DNA of 64,000 nucleotides from Pseudoxanthomonas suwonensis 11-1 (GCF_000185965.1 NC_014924.1:2046001-2110000), one strand, 5' to 3'. Positions 1 through 9,337 are shown, counted from the first letter of the stretch. A program made the numbers and translations. The notes: generated from the sequence alone by a model not told the origin.

Positions 1-1
1 C

Positions 2-739
2 CGGCTGTTCATCGTCCTGGCGGCGTTCTTCTGCGCCAACGCGGTGCTGGCCGAGTTCATCGGGGTCAAGATCTTCGCGCTCGAGGACACGCTCGGGCTG
101 GCACCGCTGGAGTGGGACCTGTTCGGCCAGACCGGGTCGCTGAGCTTCACCGCCGGCACCCTGCTCTGGCCGATCGTGTTCATCATGACGGACACCATCA
201 ACGAGTTCTTCGGGCGCCGCGGCGTGCGCTTCATCTCGTGGCTGGCGGCCGGACTGATCTGCTACGGCTTCCTGTTCGCCTTCGTCGCGATCTCGCTGGC
301 GCCAGCCGGCTGGTGGCGCGAGGCCGCCGCCGCCCAGGGCGTGCCCGACTACCAGGCCGCGTTCGCCGCGGTGTTCGGCCAGGGCCTGTGGACCATCGCG
401 GGCTCGCTGGTGGCCTTCGTGGTCGGCCAGCTGATCGACGTGGCCGTGTTCCACCGCATCCGCAAGGCCACCGGCGAACGCCACGTGTGGCTGCGCGCCA
501 CCGGTTCGACCGCGGTGTCGCAGCTGATCGACAGTTTCGTGGTGATCTGGATCGCCTTCGTGCTCGGCCCGCAGAAATGGCCGACCTCGTTGTTCCTGGC
601 GGTCAGCACGCTCAACTACGCGTACAAGATGCTGTTCGCCATCGCCCTGATCCCGCTGCTGTACCTGATGCGGCGCGCGATCATCGGCTACCTCGGCGCG
701 GACCGCGCGCGCGAACTGCGGGAACAGGCCGCGGCCTGA
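2..739 (+). CDS. yhhQ: Queuosine precursor transporter, YhhQ/VUT family (5' partial)
   Basis: The frame is open from base 2, so the 5' end lies outside the window; the GTG at 44 is internal. About 245 residues are visible with roughly six hydrophobic membrane segments. The family hallmarks TDTINEFFGRR and GQLIDVAVFHRIRK are present, and these identify the DUF165/VUT family, in which E. coli YhhQ imports preQ0 and preQ1 for queuosine synthesis. A tgt gene, whose enzyme inserts the queuosine precursor into tRNA, lies at about 21 kb, which fits this role. The gene is convergent with the next one, with only 18 bases between stops. The family is clear; the exact substrate is inferred from the family. 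Confidence 0.9.
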   Translation, partial: RLFIVLAAFFCANAVLAEFIGVKIFALEDTLGLAPLEWDLFGQTGSLSFTAGTLLWPIVFIMTDTINEFFGRRGVRFISWLAAGLICYGFLFAFVAISLAPAGWWREAAAAQGVPDYQAAFAAVFGQGLWTIAGSLVAFVVGQLIDVAVFHRIRKATGERHVWLRATGSTAVSQLIDSFVVIWIAFVLGPQKWPTSLFLAVSTLNYAYKMLFAIALIPLLYLMRRAIIGYLGADRARELREQAAA

Positions 740-757
740 ACGGCGCGGTCGCGGGCC

Positions 758-2359
758 TCAACGCAGGTCCGCGATCACCACCTGCGCCGCATTGTGGCCC
801 GGTGCGCCGGTGACGCCGCCGCCCGGGTGGGTGCCTGAGCCGCACAGGTACAGGCCCGGGATCGCCCCGCGGTAGTTCGCCTGGCCCAGCATCGGTCGTG
901 CCGAGAACAGCTGGTTGAGGCTCAGCGCGCCATGGAAGATGTCGCCGCCGACCAGCCCGAACTCGCGCTCCAGGTCCAGCGGCGAGAGCACCTGGCGGCC
1001 CACGACCGAGGCGGCGAAGCCTGGCGCATGGCGGTCCACGGTGGCGACCATCAGGTCGGCCACCTCCTCGCGGTGGTCGTCCCAGCATCGTCCACCCGGC
1101 AGCTCCGGCGCCACGTGCTGGCAGAACAGGCTGGCCACGTGCTGGCCCGGCGGTGCCAGCGAATCGTCCAGGGTCGAGGGCACCAGCATTTCCACGATAG
1201 GCTCGCGCGACCAGCCCTGTTCGCGCGCATCGCGCCAGGCCCGGTCCATGTAGTCCAGGCTCGGCGCCAGGATGATGCCCGCGGTGAGGTGGTCGCCCTG
1301 CCCTGGCAGCGCGCTGAAATCCGGCGCGCGCGACAGCGCCACGTTCATGCGGAAGGTGCCCGAGCCGCAGCGCCAGTTGCGCATGCGCTCGGCGGTGGCC
1401 GGCGGCACCGCGTCGGCCGGCAGCAGCCGCTGGTACAGCAGCTTCGGGTTGACGTTGGCGACCACCGCGCGGGCCTTCAATGTCTCGCCGGCCGAGGTCA
1501 CCACGCCGGTGGCGCGGCCGTCGTTGACCAGTACGCGCTCCACGCCCTGCCCGGTCCGGATCCGGACACCGGCGGCTTCGGCCGCGCGCGCCATCGCCTG
1601 GGTGATCGCGCCCATGCCGCCGATGGCGTGGCCCCAGGCGCCCTTGACCCCGTTGGCCTCGCCGAACACGTGGTGCAGCAGCACGTAGGCCGTGCCCGGC
1701 GCGTAGGGGCTGGCGTAGTTGCCGACGATGCCGTCGAAGCCGAACAGGGCCTTGATCGGATCGCTCTCGAACCAGCGGTCCAGGTACTCGGCGGCGGAGA
1801 TGGTGAACAGGTCCAGCAGGTCCTGGCGCAGGGCCGGATCCAGCGCGTGCAGCTGCCGGCCCAGGCGCGCGGTGCGCAGCAGTCCGGGCAACGCCTGCAG
1901 CCAGCTTCCGTCGGTGACGTTGGGTGGCGGCTGCAGGGCCAGCGCGCGCAGCACGTCGGCCATCGCCTCCAGCCGCGCCTCGTAGGCCGGTAGCGCCTCG
2001 GCGTCGCGCCGGGAGAACTTCGCGACCTCCTCCGCGGTGCGGCCGGCGCCGGTAAGCAGGTAGCGTCCATCCGGCAGCGGCAGGAAGTTGTTGTGCCGGC
2101 GCAGGACCACGCGCAGGCCGTGGGCGTGCAGGTCGAGGTCCTGGATCACCTTCGGCTGCAGCAGCGACACGGTGTACGAGGCCACCGAATTGCGGAAGCC
2201 GGGATGGAACTCCTCGGTCACCGCGGCGCCGCCGACCACGCCGCGGCGCTCGAGAACGGTCACTTTCAGCCCGGCGCGGGCCAGGTAGGTCGCGCAGACC
2301 AGGCCGTTGTGGCCGCCGCCGACCAGCAGCACGTCGCATCGCGTGTCGTGTTTTCGCAT
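758..2359 (-). CDS. FAD-dependent oxidoreductase, PYROXD2/phytoene desaturase-like
   Basis: The 533-residue protein opens with a Rossmann FAD-binding site (VLLVGGGHNGLVCATYLA, residues about 10-27) followed by LERR at the end of the second strand. It ends with a conserved C-terminal FAD-contact region around GGGVTGAPGHNAA. This layout and length match the NAD(P)/FAD oxidoreductases of the PYROXD2 and carotenoid-desaturase-like superfamily. No carotenoid genes are nearby, so a carotenogenic role is unlikely and the substrate is unknown. The start is the first ATG of the frame. It lies 33 bases downstream of the metallo-beta-lactamase gene on the same strand, and the two could be co-transcribed. 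Confidence 0.85.
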   Translation of the reverse strand: MRKHDTRCDVLLVGGGHNGLVCATYLARAGLKVTVLERRGVVGGAAVTEEFHPGFRNSVASYTVSLLQPKVIQDLDLHAHGLRVVLRRHNNFLPLPDGRYLLTGAGRTAEEVAKFSRRDAEALPAYEARLEAMADVLRALALQPPPNVTDGSWLQALPGLLRTARLGRQLHALDPALRQDLLDLFTISAAEYLDRWFESDPIKALFGFDGIVGNYASPYAPGTAYVLLHHVFGEANGVKGAWGHAIGGMGAITQAMARAAEAAGVRIRTGQGVERVLVNDGRATGVVTSAGETLKARAVVANVNPKLLYQRLLPADAVPPATAERMRNWRCGSGTFRMNVALSRAPDFSALPGQGDHLTAGIILAPSLDYMDRAWRDAREQGWSREPIVEMLVPSTLDDSLAPPGQHVASLFCQHVAPELPGGRCWDDHREEVADLMVATVDRHAPGFAASVVGRQVLSPLDLEREFGLVGGDIFHGALSLNQLFSARPMLGQANYRGAIPGLYLCGSGTHPGGGVTGAPGHNAAQVVIADLR

Positions 2360-2392
2360 GCCGCAGGTATACCACCGGGTGGCGGGGCCCGG

Positions 2393-3766
2393 TCAGACCA
2401 CCAGGCGCGTACCCGGCTGCGGCAGTTCGACCCGGGCGCCGAACCGGCGCCCGAGTTCCCCGGCCAGCGCTTCGCGAGCACGGTCCTCGCCGTGCACCAG
2501 CGCCACTGGAGGCGCGTCGCGGAACTGCCCGTACCAGGCCACCAGGCCGCGCTGGTCGGTGTGCGCGGACAGCCCGCCGACGGTATGGATCTGTGCCGCC
2601 ACCCGAACATCGTTGCCATGGATGCGCACCCACGGCGCGCGCTCGACCAGGCGCCGGCCCAGGGTGCCCTCGGCCTGGTAGCCAACGAACACCACGTGGG
2701 TGTCGCGGCGCCCGAGGCGGTGGCGCAGGTGGTGCTGGATGCGCCCGCCGTTGGCCATGCCCGAGCCGGCGATCACGATCGCCCCGGACTCGATGGCATT
2801 GATCCCGATCGATGCCGGGGTGCTGTCGGTGTAGTGCAGGTTGGGCAGGCGGAATGGCGACGGCTTCTGCCGCCATACCTGGCGCGCCTGCTCGTCGAAC
2901 AGTTCGTGGTGGCGCTCGTACACCGCGACCACCTTCCCGGCCATCGGGCTGTCGAGGAAGATCCGCCAGCGCTCGAGGTTCCACTCGTTCCAGTAGCGGG
3001 CGAACCAGTACAACAGCTCCTGGCTGCGGCCAACGGCGAAGGCCGGGATCAGCACCGTGCCGCGTTCGCGCCACGCATGCTCGAACACCTCGCCCAGCTC
3101 CTGCACGGTGGAGGCGCGCTCTCGGTGATCGCGGTCACCGTAGGTGGACTCCATCACCACCAGGTCGGCCCCGGTGATGGCGGTGGGATCGCGCAGGATC
3201 GGGGTCCCCTTCGGGCCCAGGTCGCCGGAGAACACCAGCTTGCGGGCGTCGCCCCACAGCTCGACGATGGACGAACCGAGGATATGGCCCGCATCGCGCA
3301 GGGCCAGCTCGACTCCCGGCAGGATGGTGGTGCGGGCGTCGTAGTCCAGCGGCCGCAACAGTTCCAGCACGGCGGCCACGTCCTGCATGGTGAACAGCGG
3401 GGCCCGCACCGGCTCGCCATGGCGCAGGCGGCGGTTGGCGCGCTCGGCCTCGGACAGGGCCAGGGAGGCCGCGTCCTCCAGCATCACCGGCAACAGGTCG
3501 GCGGTTGCCCGCTGCAGCCAGATCGGCCCGCGGAAGCCGCGCGCCACCAGCAGCGGCAGGCGGCCGACATGGTCGATATGGGCGTGGCTGGCGACCACCG
3601 CGTCGAGGCTGGCCGGATCGAACGGGAACGCGGCGGCATTGCCGGCCTCGACCTCGCGGTTGCCCTGCAGCATCCCGCAGTCCAGCAGGACCCGCCGGCC
3701 GGCCACCGTTACCAGGTGCATCGAGCCGGTCACCCCGCCGGCCGCGCCATGGAACCCGATCTCCAT
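2393..3766 (-). CDS. MBL-fold beta-CASP ribonuclease-like protein
   Basis: The 457-residue protein has the metallo-beta-lactamase zinc signature HAHIDH at 61-66. It also carries later motifs of the beta-CASP/CPSF73 group: MESTYGDRDH, the GSGMANGGR region and a C-terminal GLSAHTDQ. Bacterial members are RNA-processing exo- or endonucleases. I chose the ATG at 3764-3766 because a purine-rich Shine-Dalgarno (GGGAGGGAAGG) precedes it and the family N-terminus (MEIGFHGAAGGVTGS) starts there. The open frame runs 107 codons further upstream, but that part is non-conserved shadow. It is divergent from the M13 peptidase gene. Confidence 0.9.
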   Translation of the reverse strand: MEIGFHGAAGGVTGSMHLVTVAGRRVLLDCGMLQGNREVEAGNAAAFPFDPASLDAVVASHAHIDHVGRLPLLVARGFRGPIWLQRATADLLPVMLEDAASLALSEAERANRRLRHGEPVRAPLFTMQDVAAVLELLRPLDYDARTTILPGVELALRDAGHILGSSIVELWGDARKLVFSGDLGPKGTPILRDPTAITGADLVVMESTYGDRDHRERASTVQELGEVFEHAWRERGTVLIPAFAVGRSQELLYWFARYWNEWNLERWRIFLDSPMAGKVVAVYERHHELFDEQARQVWRQKPSPFRLPNLHYTDSTPASIGINAIESGAIVIAGSGMANGGRIQHHLRHRLGRRDTHVVFVGYQAEGTLGRRLVERAPWVRIHGNDVRVAAQIHTVGGLSAHTDQRGLVAWYGQFRDAPPVALVHGEDRAREALAGELGRRFGARVELPQPGTRLVV

Positions 3767-3914
3767 GCTGCCTTCCCTCCCTCTCGCCCGGCCATTGTGC
3801 ACACATGACCTCCGGCAGTCCCCCGGCCCGCGAACGGGGGCGTACAGTGCCCGGCACTGCCCCGCCCGGGGCCATAGCCATGCCCGCGAGGGCCGGAGAT
3901 TTCCTAACGTGAAC

Positions 3915-5996
3915 ATGCGCAAGACCCAAGCCCTGCTGCTGCCGCTGGCCATCGCCGCCGCGCTGGCTGCCTGCTCCAAGGACGACACCGCCGCCACCCA
4001 GGCCGACGCCGCGCCCGCCCTGACCCTGGACGAGTCCAAGCTGCCGCCGGTCAACCGCTTCGACCTGGCCGACCTGGACGAGACCAAGCAGGCCTGCGAC
4101 GACTTCGCCGGCTACGCCAACGGCAAGTGGCTGGCTGCCAACCCGATCCCGGGCGACCGCACCAGCTGGGGCGCGTTCGAGATGCTCGACGAGCGCTCCA
4201 ACGCCATCCAGCAGCAGCTGGCCGAGCAGGCCGGCGCCGACACCGCCGCCACCGGCGTGAAGAAGATCGTCGGCGACCTGTGGGCCACCGGCATGGACGA
4301 GGCGAAGATCAACGCCCAGGGCATCCAGCCGCTGGCCGCCGACCTGGCCGCGATCGACGCGCTGTCCGATACCGCCAGCATCGTCGAGTACCTGCGCACC
4401 ACCGCTGCCAAGGGCGGCAACTTCCTGTTCGACTTCGGTGCCGAAGCCGACTTCCAGGATCCGGACCTGAACATCGCCTACGCCAGCCAGGGCGGCCTGG
4501 GCCTGCCGGACAGCAAGTACTACACCGACGCGGACAAGCAGGAGATCCGCGAGAAGTACGTGGCCCACATCGCGCGCATCCTCGAGCTGTCCGGCGTCGA
4601 CGCCGCCGCGGCCCAGGAGCAGGCGCAGCAGGTCATGGCCTTCGAGACCCGCCTGGCCAAGGCCTCCAAGTCGCGCGAGGACCTGAGCCGCGACGTCTCG
4701 CTGTACTACAACCCGGTCAGCCTGGCCGACGCCGACGCGCTGACCCCGAACTTCCCGTGGTCGAAGTTCTTCGAGTCGCAGGGCGTGGCCGCGCCGCAGC
4801 AGTTCTCGCTGGCGATGCCGGACTTCCACAGGGAGGTCGACAAGGCCCTGGCCGACACCGACCCGTCGGTGTGGAAGGCCTACCTGCGCTTCCACACCGT
4901 CGACGGCGCCGCGCCGTTCCTGAGCGACGAGTTCGTGCAGGAGAACTTCAACTTCTACTCGGCCACCCTGCGCGGCCAGAAGGAAATGAAGCCGCGCTGG
5001 AAGCGCGTGCTCGGCACGATCAACAACCAGGCCGGCGAAGCCCTGGGCCAGCTGTACGTGCAGGTCGCGTTCCCGGCCGAGTCCAAGGCCAAGATGGAGG
5101 CCCTGGTCGCCAACCTCGGCCAGGCGCTGGAAGCGCGCATCCAGAACCTGGAGTGGATGAGCGAGGAGACCAAGGCCAAGGCCCTGGCCAAGAACGCCGC
5201 GTTCACCACCAAGATCGGCTACCCCGACAAGTGGCGCGAGTGGGACGGCCTGGAGACCAGCCGCGAGAGCTACATCGGCAACGTGCTGGCCGCCCAGGAG
5301 TTCAACTACCGCTGGAACCTGTCCAAGATCGGCCAGCCGGTGGACAAGACCGAATGGGGCATGCCGCCGCAGATGGTCAACGCTTACTACAACCCGCTGC
5401 AGAACGAGATCGTGTTCCCGGCCGCCATCCTGCAGCCGCCTTTCTTCGACCCGCAGGCCAGCGACGAGATGAACTACGGCGGCATCGGCGCGGTGATCGG
5501 CCACGAGATGACCCACGGCTACGACGACCAGGGCAGCCGCTTCGGCGCGACCGGCAAGTTCGAGAACTGGTGGACCCCGGCCGACGCGGAAGGCTTCGCC
5601 GCCCGCACCGGCAAGCTGGTCGAACAGTTCAACGGCTACACCACCGCCGACGGCCAGAAGATCAACGGTCGCCACACCCTGGGCGAGAACATCGCCGACC
5701 TGGGTGGCCTGGCCACGGCCTATGACGCGATGAAGAAGGCCACCGAGGGCCAGCCGGACCCGATGACCGACGGCCTGACCCGCGACCAGCGCTTCTTCCT
5801 CAACTGGGCCACGGTGTGGCGTCGCAACTTCACCCCGGAAGAGCTGAAGACCCGCATCGCCACCGACGAGCACGCCCCGGCGCAGTTCCGCGCCATCGGC
5901 GCGCCGTCGAACCTGCCGGCCTTCGCCGCCGCGTTCAAGTGCGAGCCGGGCCAGCCGATGTCGCGCCAGGGCGATGCCCAGGTCGTGATCTGGTAA
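3915..5996 (+). CDS. pepO: M13 family zinc metallopeptidase (neprilysin/PepO-like), lipoprotein
   Basis: The 693-residue secreted protein starts with a type II signal peptide (lipobox LAAC near residue 20), so it is probably lipid-anchored in the envelope. The N-terminal M13 cap domain is followed by the catalytic domain with HEMTH at 530-534 and ENIAD starting at E591, which supply the three zinc ligands (two His, one Glu) and the catalytic Glu. The end (GQPMSRQGDAQVVIW) matches the family. I chose ATG 3915; an in-frame GTG lies 6 bases upstream. These enzymes cleave oligopeptides. A degenerate paralog follows directly downstream after a terminator. Confidence 0.95.
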   Translation: MRKTQALLLPLAIAAALAACSKDDTAATQADAAPALTLDESKLPPVNRFDLADLDETKQACDDFAGYANGKWLAANPIPGDRTSWGAFEMLDERSNAIQQQLAEQAGADTAATGVKKIVGDLWATGMDEAKINAQGIQPLAADLAAIDALSDTASIVEYLRTTAAKGGNFLFDFGAEADFQDPDLNIAYASQGGLGLPDSKYYTDADKQEIREKYVAHIARILELSGVDAAAAQEQAQQVMAFETRLAKASKSREDLSRDVSLYYNPVSLADADALTPNFPWSKFFESQGVAAPQQFSLAMPDFHREVDKALADTDPSVWKAYLRFHTVDGAAPFLSDEFVQENFNFYSATLRGQKEMKPRWKRVLGTINNQAGEALGQLYVQVAFPAESKAKMEALVANLGQALEARIQNLEWMSEETKAKALAKNAAFTTKIGYPDKWREWDGLETSRESYIGNVLAAQEFNYRWNLSKIGQPVDKTEWGMPPQMVNAYYNPLQNEIVFPAAILQPPFFDPQASDEMNYGGIGAVIGHEMTHGYDDQGSRFGATGKFENWWTPADAEGFAARTGKLVEQFNGYTTADGQKINGRHTLGENIADLGGLATAYDAMKKATEGQPDPMTDGLTRDQRFFLNWATVWRRNFTPEELKTRIATDEHAPAQFRAIGAPSNLPAFAAAFKCEPGQPMSRQGDAQVVIW

Positions 5997-6021
5997 GGCA
6001 GGCTGCACGCGTCACTCCAGG

Positions 6022-6052
6022 AAGGGCCCGGCATTGCCGGGCCCTTTCTTTT
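6022..6052 (+). terminator. Rho-independent terminator after the M13 peptidase gene
   Basis: An 11-bp GC-rich stem (AAGGGCCCGGC with its complement, loop ATT) spans 6022-6046 and is followed by TTCTTTT. It lies 26 bases past the stop codon and separates this gene from the paralog downstream. Confidence 0.85.
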
Positions 6053-6163
6053 GCCGGCGTTCTGGCCCCGTTGGGAGAAGTGAAGGCTGCCTAGACGCGC
6101 GCGTCACGGGGCCTCCCGCGGCGCGTTCCTAGACTGCGGCCGACTCCCCGCACCGGTCGTCCG

Positions 6164-8134
6164 ATGCCGCACCCGCTCCGCCCCCTGTCCCTCGCCTTCG
6201 CCCTGGCGCTGTCCCTGGCTGCCGGTGGCGCTGCCGCGCAGGCGCCTGTCGAGCCCGGCAACTCGCCGCTGGCCGCTCCCGCGCAATGCACGGATTTCTA
6301 CAGCCAGGCCAATGCCTCCTGGCTGGCCGCCAACCCGCCCGCCGCCGGCCCGGAGAGCGTCCTCGGCCAACTCGTCGCGCACACCCGCCAGCAGCAGCGC
6401 GAGCTGCTCGACGAGGCGATGCGCGCCCCGCGCAACGACGTGCAGAAGCGCCTGGGCGACCTGTGGGCCAGCGGGCTGGACGAGGACGCGGTGGAAGCCG
6501 ACGGCGCACGCCCGATCGCACCGCTGCTGGCACGCATCGATGGCATCCGCCGCGGCAGCGACGTGCCCGCAGTGATCGGCGAACTGCACCGTACCGGCAT
6601 CCCGGTGGCCTTCAACTTCGCCCCGGACTTCGACCTCAAGGCGCTGGACCGGCACATCGGCTATTTCATGCCCGGCGGCACCGGCTTGGGCGATCCGGCC
6701 TTCTATACCCGCGACAACCCATCCAACCGCGCGACCCTCGCCCGCTACCGCGACTACGTGCGCCGGATGCTGGCGCTAACCGGCTCCACGCCGGACCGCC
6801 TGGATGGCGACGTGGATGCGGTGATCGCGATCGAGACGGCGATCGCGCGTCGATCGCCCTCGAGGGTGGCGCTGGAGAATCCGTTCCGGTCCTACGTTCC
6901 GGTGAAGGTGCGTGATGTCGCCCGGACCTACCCGAACCTGCAGCTGGACCGCTTCCTGCGCGCCCAGGGCGTCAAGGACGACGTGGTCTCCCTGCCCGAC
7001 CCGACCCTGTTCGCCGAGCTCGACAGCCTCGTTGCGAAGCTGCCGCCGGAACAGTGGAAGGCCTACCTGCGCTGGCGCGTGGGCGATGCCATGGCCCCGT
7101 ACCTGTCGCGTGACTTCCGTGAGGCCAGTCGCGCCTTCCGCGGTGGTGGTTCCTCGCGCGAGGAACTGGTGCTGGACGCGATCAACCTGACCGCCGGGCC
7201 GATGCTGGGCCGCGAGTACGCGGCCCGCCACCTCCCCGCCGCCACGCGCCAGCGCGCTGCCGAGGTCGCCGACCAGGTGCGACGCGCGCAGATGGCCGCG
7301 GTGGACACGGCCAGCTGGCTGGACCCGGAATCGCGTGCCGAGGCCAAGGCCAAGCTGGCGGCCGTGCAGATCGAGGTAGGCGCCCCGCGCCGCGAGCTCG
7401 ACTACGCGATGCCGCCCATGGACCGCGCCAGCTTCGGCGGAAACATCCTGCTGGCCTCGGCCTGGCGGCAGCGCGAGGAGATGAAGCGGATCGGACGCGG
7501 CACCCCGGACCGCCGCTGGGACGTGCTGCCGCAACAGCCGTCGGTGGCCTACGACGCCACCCGCAACCGCCTGGTCGTCACCGCCGCGGTGCTGCAGGCG
7601 CCGGTGTTCGAGGCCGGTAACCCGGCGCGCGAGTACGGCGCCTACGGCGCCCTGGTGGGCAACCAGCTCACCCGTGCGGTCGACGCCCGTGGCGCCCTGG
7701 TCGATGCCCGGGGCGAGCTGCGCAGCTGGTGGAGCGCCGCCGACCGCGGTGCGTGGAACCTGCTTGGCCAGCGGGTGGCGGCGCAGTACGCCAACCACAC
7801 CCATCCGGCCCTGGCCGGTGCCCGGGTCGATGGCGCCCGGATCAAGGAACAGGCCATCTCCGACCTGGCCGGCCTGGAACTGGCGCTGGCTGCCTGGAAG
7901 CGCGCCCACCCGCAGGCCGGGCCGGAGCAGCAGCAGGCGGTGTTCTTCGCGTGGTCGCAGCTGTGGGGCCGGCGCGAACCCGCCACCGCCGCACGTCGTG
8001 GCATGCATGCGCCGGGGCCGCTGCGCAGCAACATCACCCTGTCCAACCTGCCGGAATTCGCCGAGGCCTTCGGCTGCCGCGCAGGCCAGCCTATGCAGCG
8101 TGCCGAGACCGCACAGGTGCGGATCTGGCGCTGA
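6164..8134 (+). CDS. Catalytically dead M13 metallopeptidase paralog (pseudo-peptidase)
   Basis: The protein has 656 residues with a cleavable signal peptide (AAAQA near residue 27) and the full M13 fold length. It matches the upstream gene from its start (FYSQANASWLAANP) to its end (GQPMQRAETAQVRIW). The zinc site is gone. Where the neighbour has HEMTH this protein reads NQLTR (500-504), and where the neighbour has ENIAD it reads QAISD (563-567). Both His ligands, the catalytic Glu and the third ligand are therefore all replaced. The frame is open throughout, with normal codon use and no stops, so it looks maintained rather than decaying. It cannot be a zinc peptidase as read; a binding, inhibitory or chaperone-like role is inference. 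Confidence 0.9.
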   Translation: MPHPLRPLSLAFALALSLAAGGAAAQAPVEPGNSPLAAPAQCTDFYSQANASWLAANPPAAGPESVLGQLVAHTRQQQRELLDEAMRAPRNDVQKRLGDLWASGLDEDAVEADGARPIAPLLARIDGIRRGSDVPAVIGELHRTGIPVAFNFAPDFDLKALDRHIGYFMPGGTGLGDPAFYTRDNPSNRATLARYRDYVRRMLALTGSTPDRLDGDVDAVIAIETAIARRSPSRVALENPFRSYVPVKVRDVARTYPNLQLDRFLRAQGVKDDVVSLPDPTLFAELDSLVAKLPPEQWKAYLRWRVGDAMAPYLSRDFREASRAFRGGGSSREELVLDAINLTAGPMLGREYAARHLPAATRQRAAEVADQVRRAQMAAVDTASWLDPESRAEAKAKLAAVQIEVGAPRRELDYAMPPMDRASFGGNILLASAWRQREEMKRIGRGTPDRRWDVLPQQPSVAYDATRNRLVVTAAVLQAPVFEAGNPAREYGAYGALVGNQLTRAVDARGALVDARGELRSWWSAADRGAWNLLGQRVAAQYANHTHPALAGARVDGARIKEQAISDLAGLELALAAWKRAHPQAGPEQQQAVFFAWSQLWGRREPATAARRGMHAPGPLRSNITLSNLPEFAEAFGCRAGQPMQRAETAQVRIWR

Positions 8135-8154
8135 GCCACGTGGCCGGCGCAACG

Positions 8155-8187
8155 GAAGAAGGCGCGGGTGACCGCGCCTTCTTCGTT
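8155..8187 (+). terminator. Terminator between the pseudo-M13 and rhomboid genes
   Basis: A 13-bp perfect stem (GAAGAAGGCGCGG and its complement, loop GTGA) is followed by GTTT. It lies between two convergent genes and may act mainly on the plus strand. Confidence 0.7.
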
Positions 8188-8200
8188 TACGCACTTGCGG

Positions 8201-8881
8201 CTACTTGACCCGGCGCAGGTGGTTGGGCCGGTTTGGCGGCGGCGGGCGGCGGCCGCCACCGAACGGCGGCTGGCCGCGCCAGTAGCGGATCACCAGCCAG
8301 CCGAACAGCATGCCGCCGAGGTGGGCGAAGTGGGCCACGCCCGGCTGCCAGCCGGTCATGCCCAGCACCAGCTCGGCCACGCCGAACACGATCACGAAGG
8401 TACGTGCCTTCATCGGGATCGGCGGGAACAGCAGCATCACCCGCTGGTTGGGGAACAGCATGCCGTAGGCCAGCAGCAGGCCGAACACGCCGCCGGAGGC
8501 ACCAATGGTCGGATACGGCGGGGACCCGGAGGACACGGCCCACCAGCCCACCAGCAGCTGGCACAGGCCGGCACCGGCCACGGTGACCAGCCAGTAGGTC
8601 AGGAACCGACGCGGCCCCCAGGTCGACTCCAGCGGGGCGCCGAACATGTACAGCGCCAGCATGTTGAAGAACAGGTGGCCCAGGCTGCCGTGCAGGAAGC
8701 CATAGCTCAGCAGCTGCCAGGGCTGGAAGCTCTGTGCCGGCCAGAACGGGTCGAAGCCCAGCGGCGGCCACAGCATGAAGGCCGAGAAGGTGGTGTCGCC
8801 GAGGACCAGCTGCAGCAGGAATACCGCCACGTTGGCGATCAGCAGGGCCTTGGTGACGGGAGGCAGTCGCGTCGCGAACAT
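8201..8881 (-). CDS. Rhomboid family intramembrane serine protease
   Basis: The 226-residue protein has about six transmembrane segments. The rhomboid catalytic dyad is visible: Ser129 in GASGG and His187 in FAHLGGMLFG. The N-terminal part shows the conserved HGSLGHLFFNM element of TM2, where the conserved HxxxN stabilises the oxyanion hole. The C-terminus is a short Pro/Arg-rich tail. I chose the ATG at 8879-8881 because GGAG lies 6 bases upstream; an ATG 12 bases further up is possible. Rhomboids cleave membrane proteins within the bilayer; the substrate is unknown. Confidence 0.92.
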   Translation of the reverse strand: MFATRLPPVTKALLIANVAVFLLQLVLGDTTFSAFMLWPPLGFDPFWPAQSFQPWQLLSYGFLHGSLGHLFFNMLALYMFGAPLESTWGPRRFLTYWLVTVAGAGLCQLLVGWWAVSSGSPPYPTIGASGGVFGLLLAYGMLFPNQRVMLLFPPIPMKARTFVIVFGVAELVLGMTGWQPGVAHFAHLGGMLFGWLVIRYWRGQPPFGGGRRPPPPNRPNHLRRVK

Positions 8882-8952
8882 CCGCGGCTCCATGGATGGG
8901 GGACGGCCATCATAACGGGGACGCGTTCGCGCCCCGCCACGACGCATCCATC

Positions 8953-9297
8953 TCAGCCCGCGTCCGGCCCCCAGACCGCGGTATCCAGGTCGCTGTGGGC
9001 GCCGGGCTGGCGACGCACGCGTCCGCCGACCACCGCCACGCCCTCGGCGCGCAGGCGCTGGCACTGCTCGCGGAAACCCGCCGAGCCTTCCGGAAAGGCG
9101 ATGCGTCCGTCGGCCCTCAACACCCGGTGCCACGGCAGCGTGCGGTCGGTGTTCTGCGCCAGCACCCGCGCCGCCAGCCGTGCCCTGCCCGGCAAGCCGG
9201 CGCGACGCGCCACCTCGCCATAACCGGCGACCTGCCCGCGCGGGATCGCGCGCACGGCGGCGAGGATGCGGGCGGCGGCGTCAATGGAATCCGGCAT
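8953..9297 (-). CDS. atl: Alkyltransferase-like protein (ATL, MGMT fold with PWHR)
   Basis: The 114-residue protein corresponds to the C-terminal DNA-binding domain of O6-methylguanine-DNA methyltransferase. The active-site PCHR motif is replaced by PWHR (residues 55-58), so the alkyl-accepting Cys is absent and replaced by Trp. Known ATL proteins (E. coli YbaZ, fission yeast Atl1) with this change bind and flip O6-alkylguanine and hand the lesion to nucleotide excision repair. It stands alone between the rhomboid and Pit genes. The mfd gene at 30.5 kb supplies another NER factor. Confidence 0.92.
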   Translation of the reverse strand: MPDSIDAAARILAAVRAIPRGQVAGYGEVARRAGLPGRARLAARVLAQNTDRTLPWHRVLRADGRIAFPEGSAGFREQCQRLRAEGVAVVGGRVRRQPGAHSDLDTAVWGPDAG

Positions 9298-9337
9298 GGG
9301 CGAAGCTTAGCGCCGCCGTGCACCGCGTCGCCCGGGC

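Noticed and set aside
3135-6008. 957-codon open frame on the minus strand opposite the M13 peptidase
   Set aside because: It is the antisense shadow of a high-GC gene: Val/Leu/Gly/Gln-rich, with no recognisable domain, no start context, and it also crosses into the real MBL gene on the same strand in another frame.
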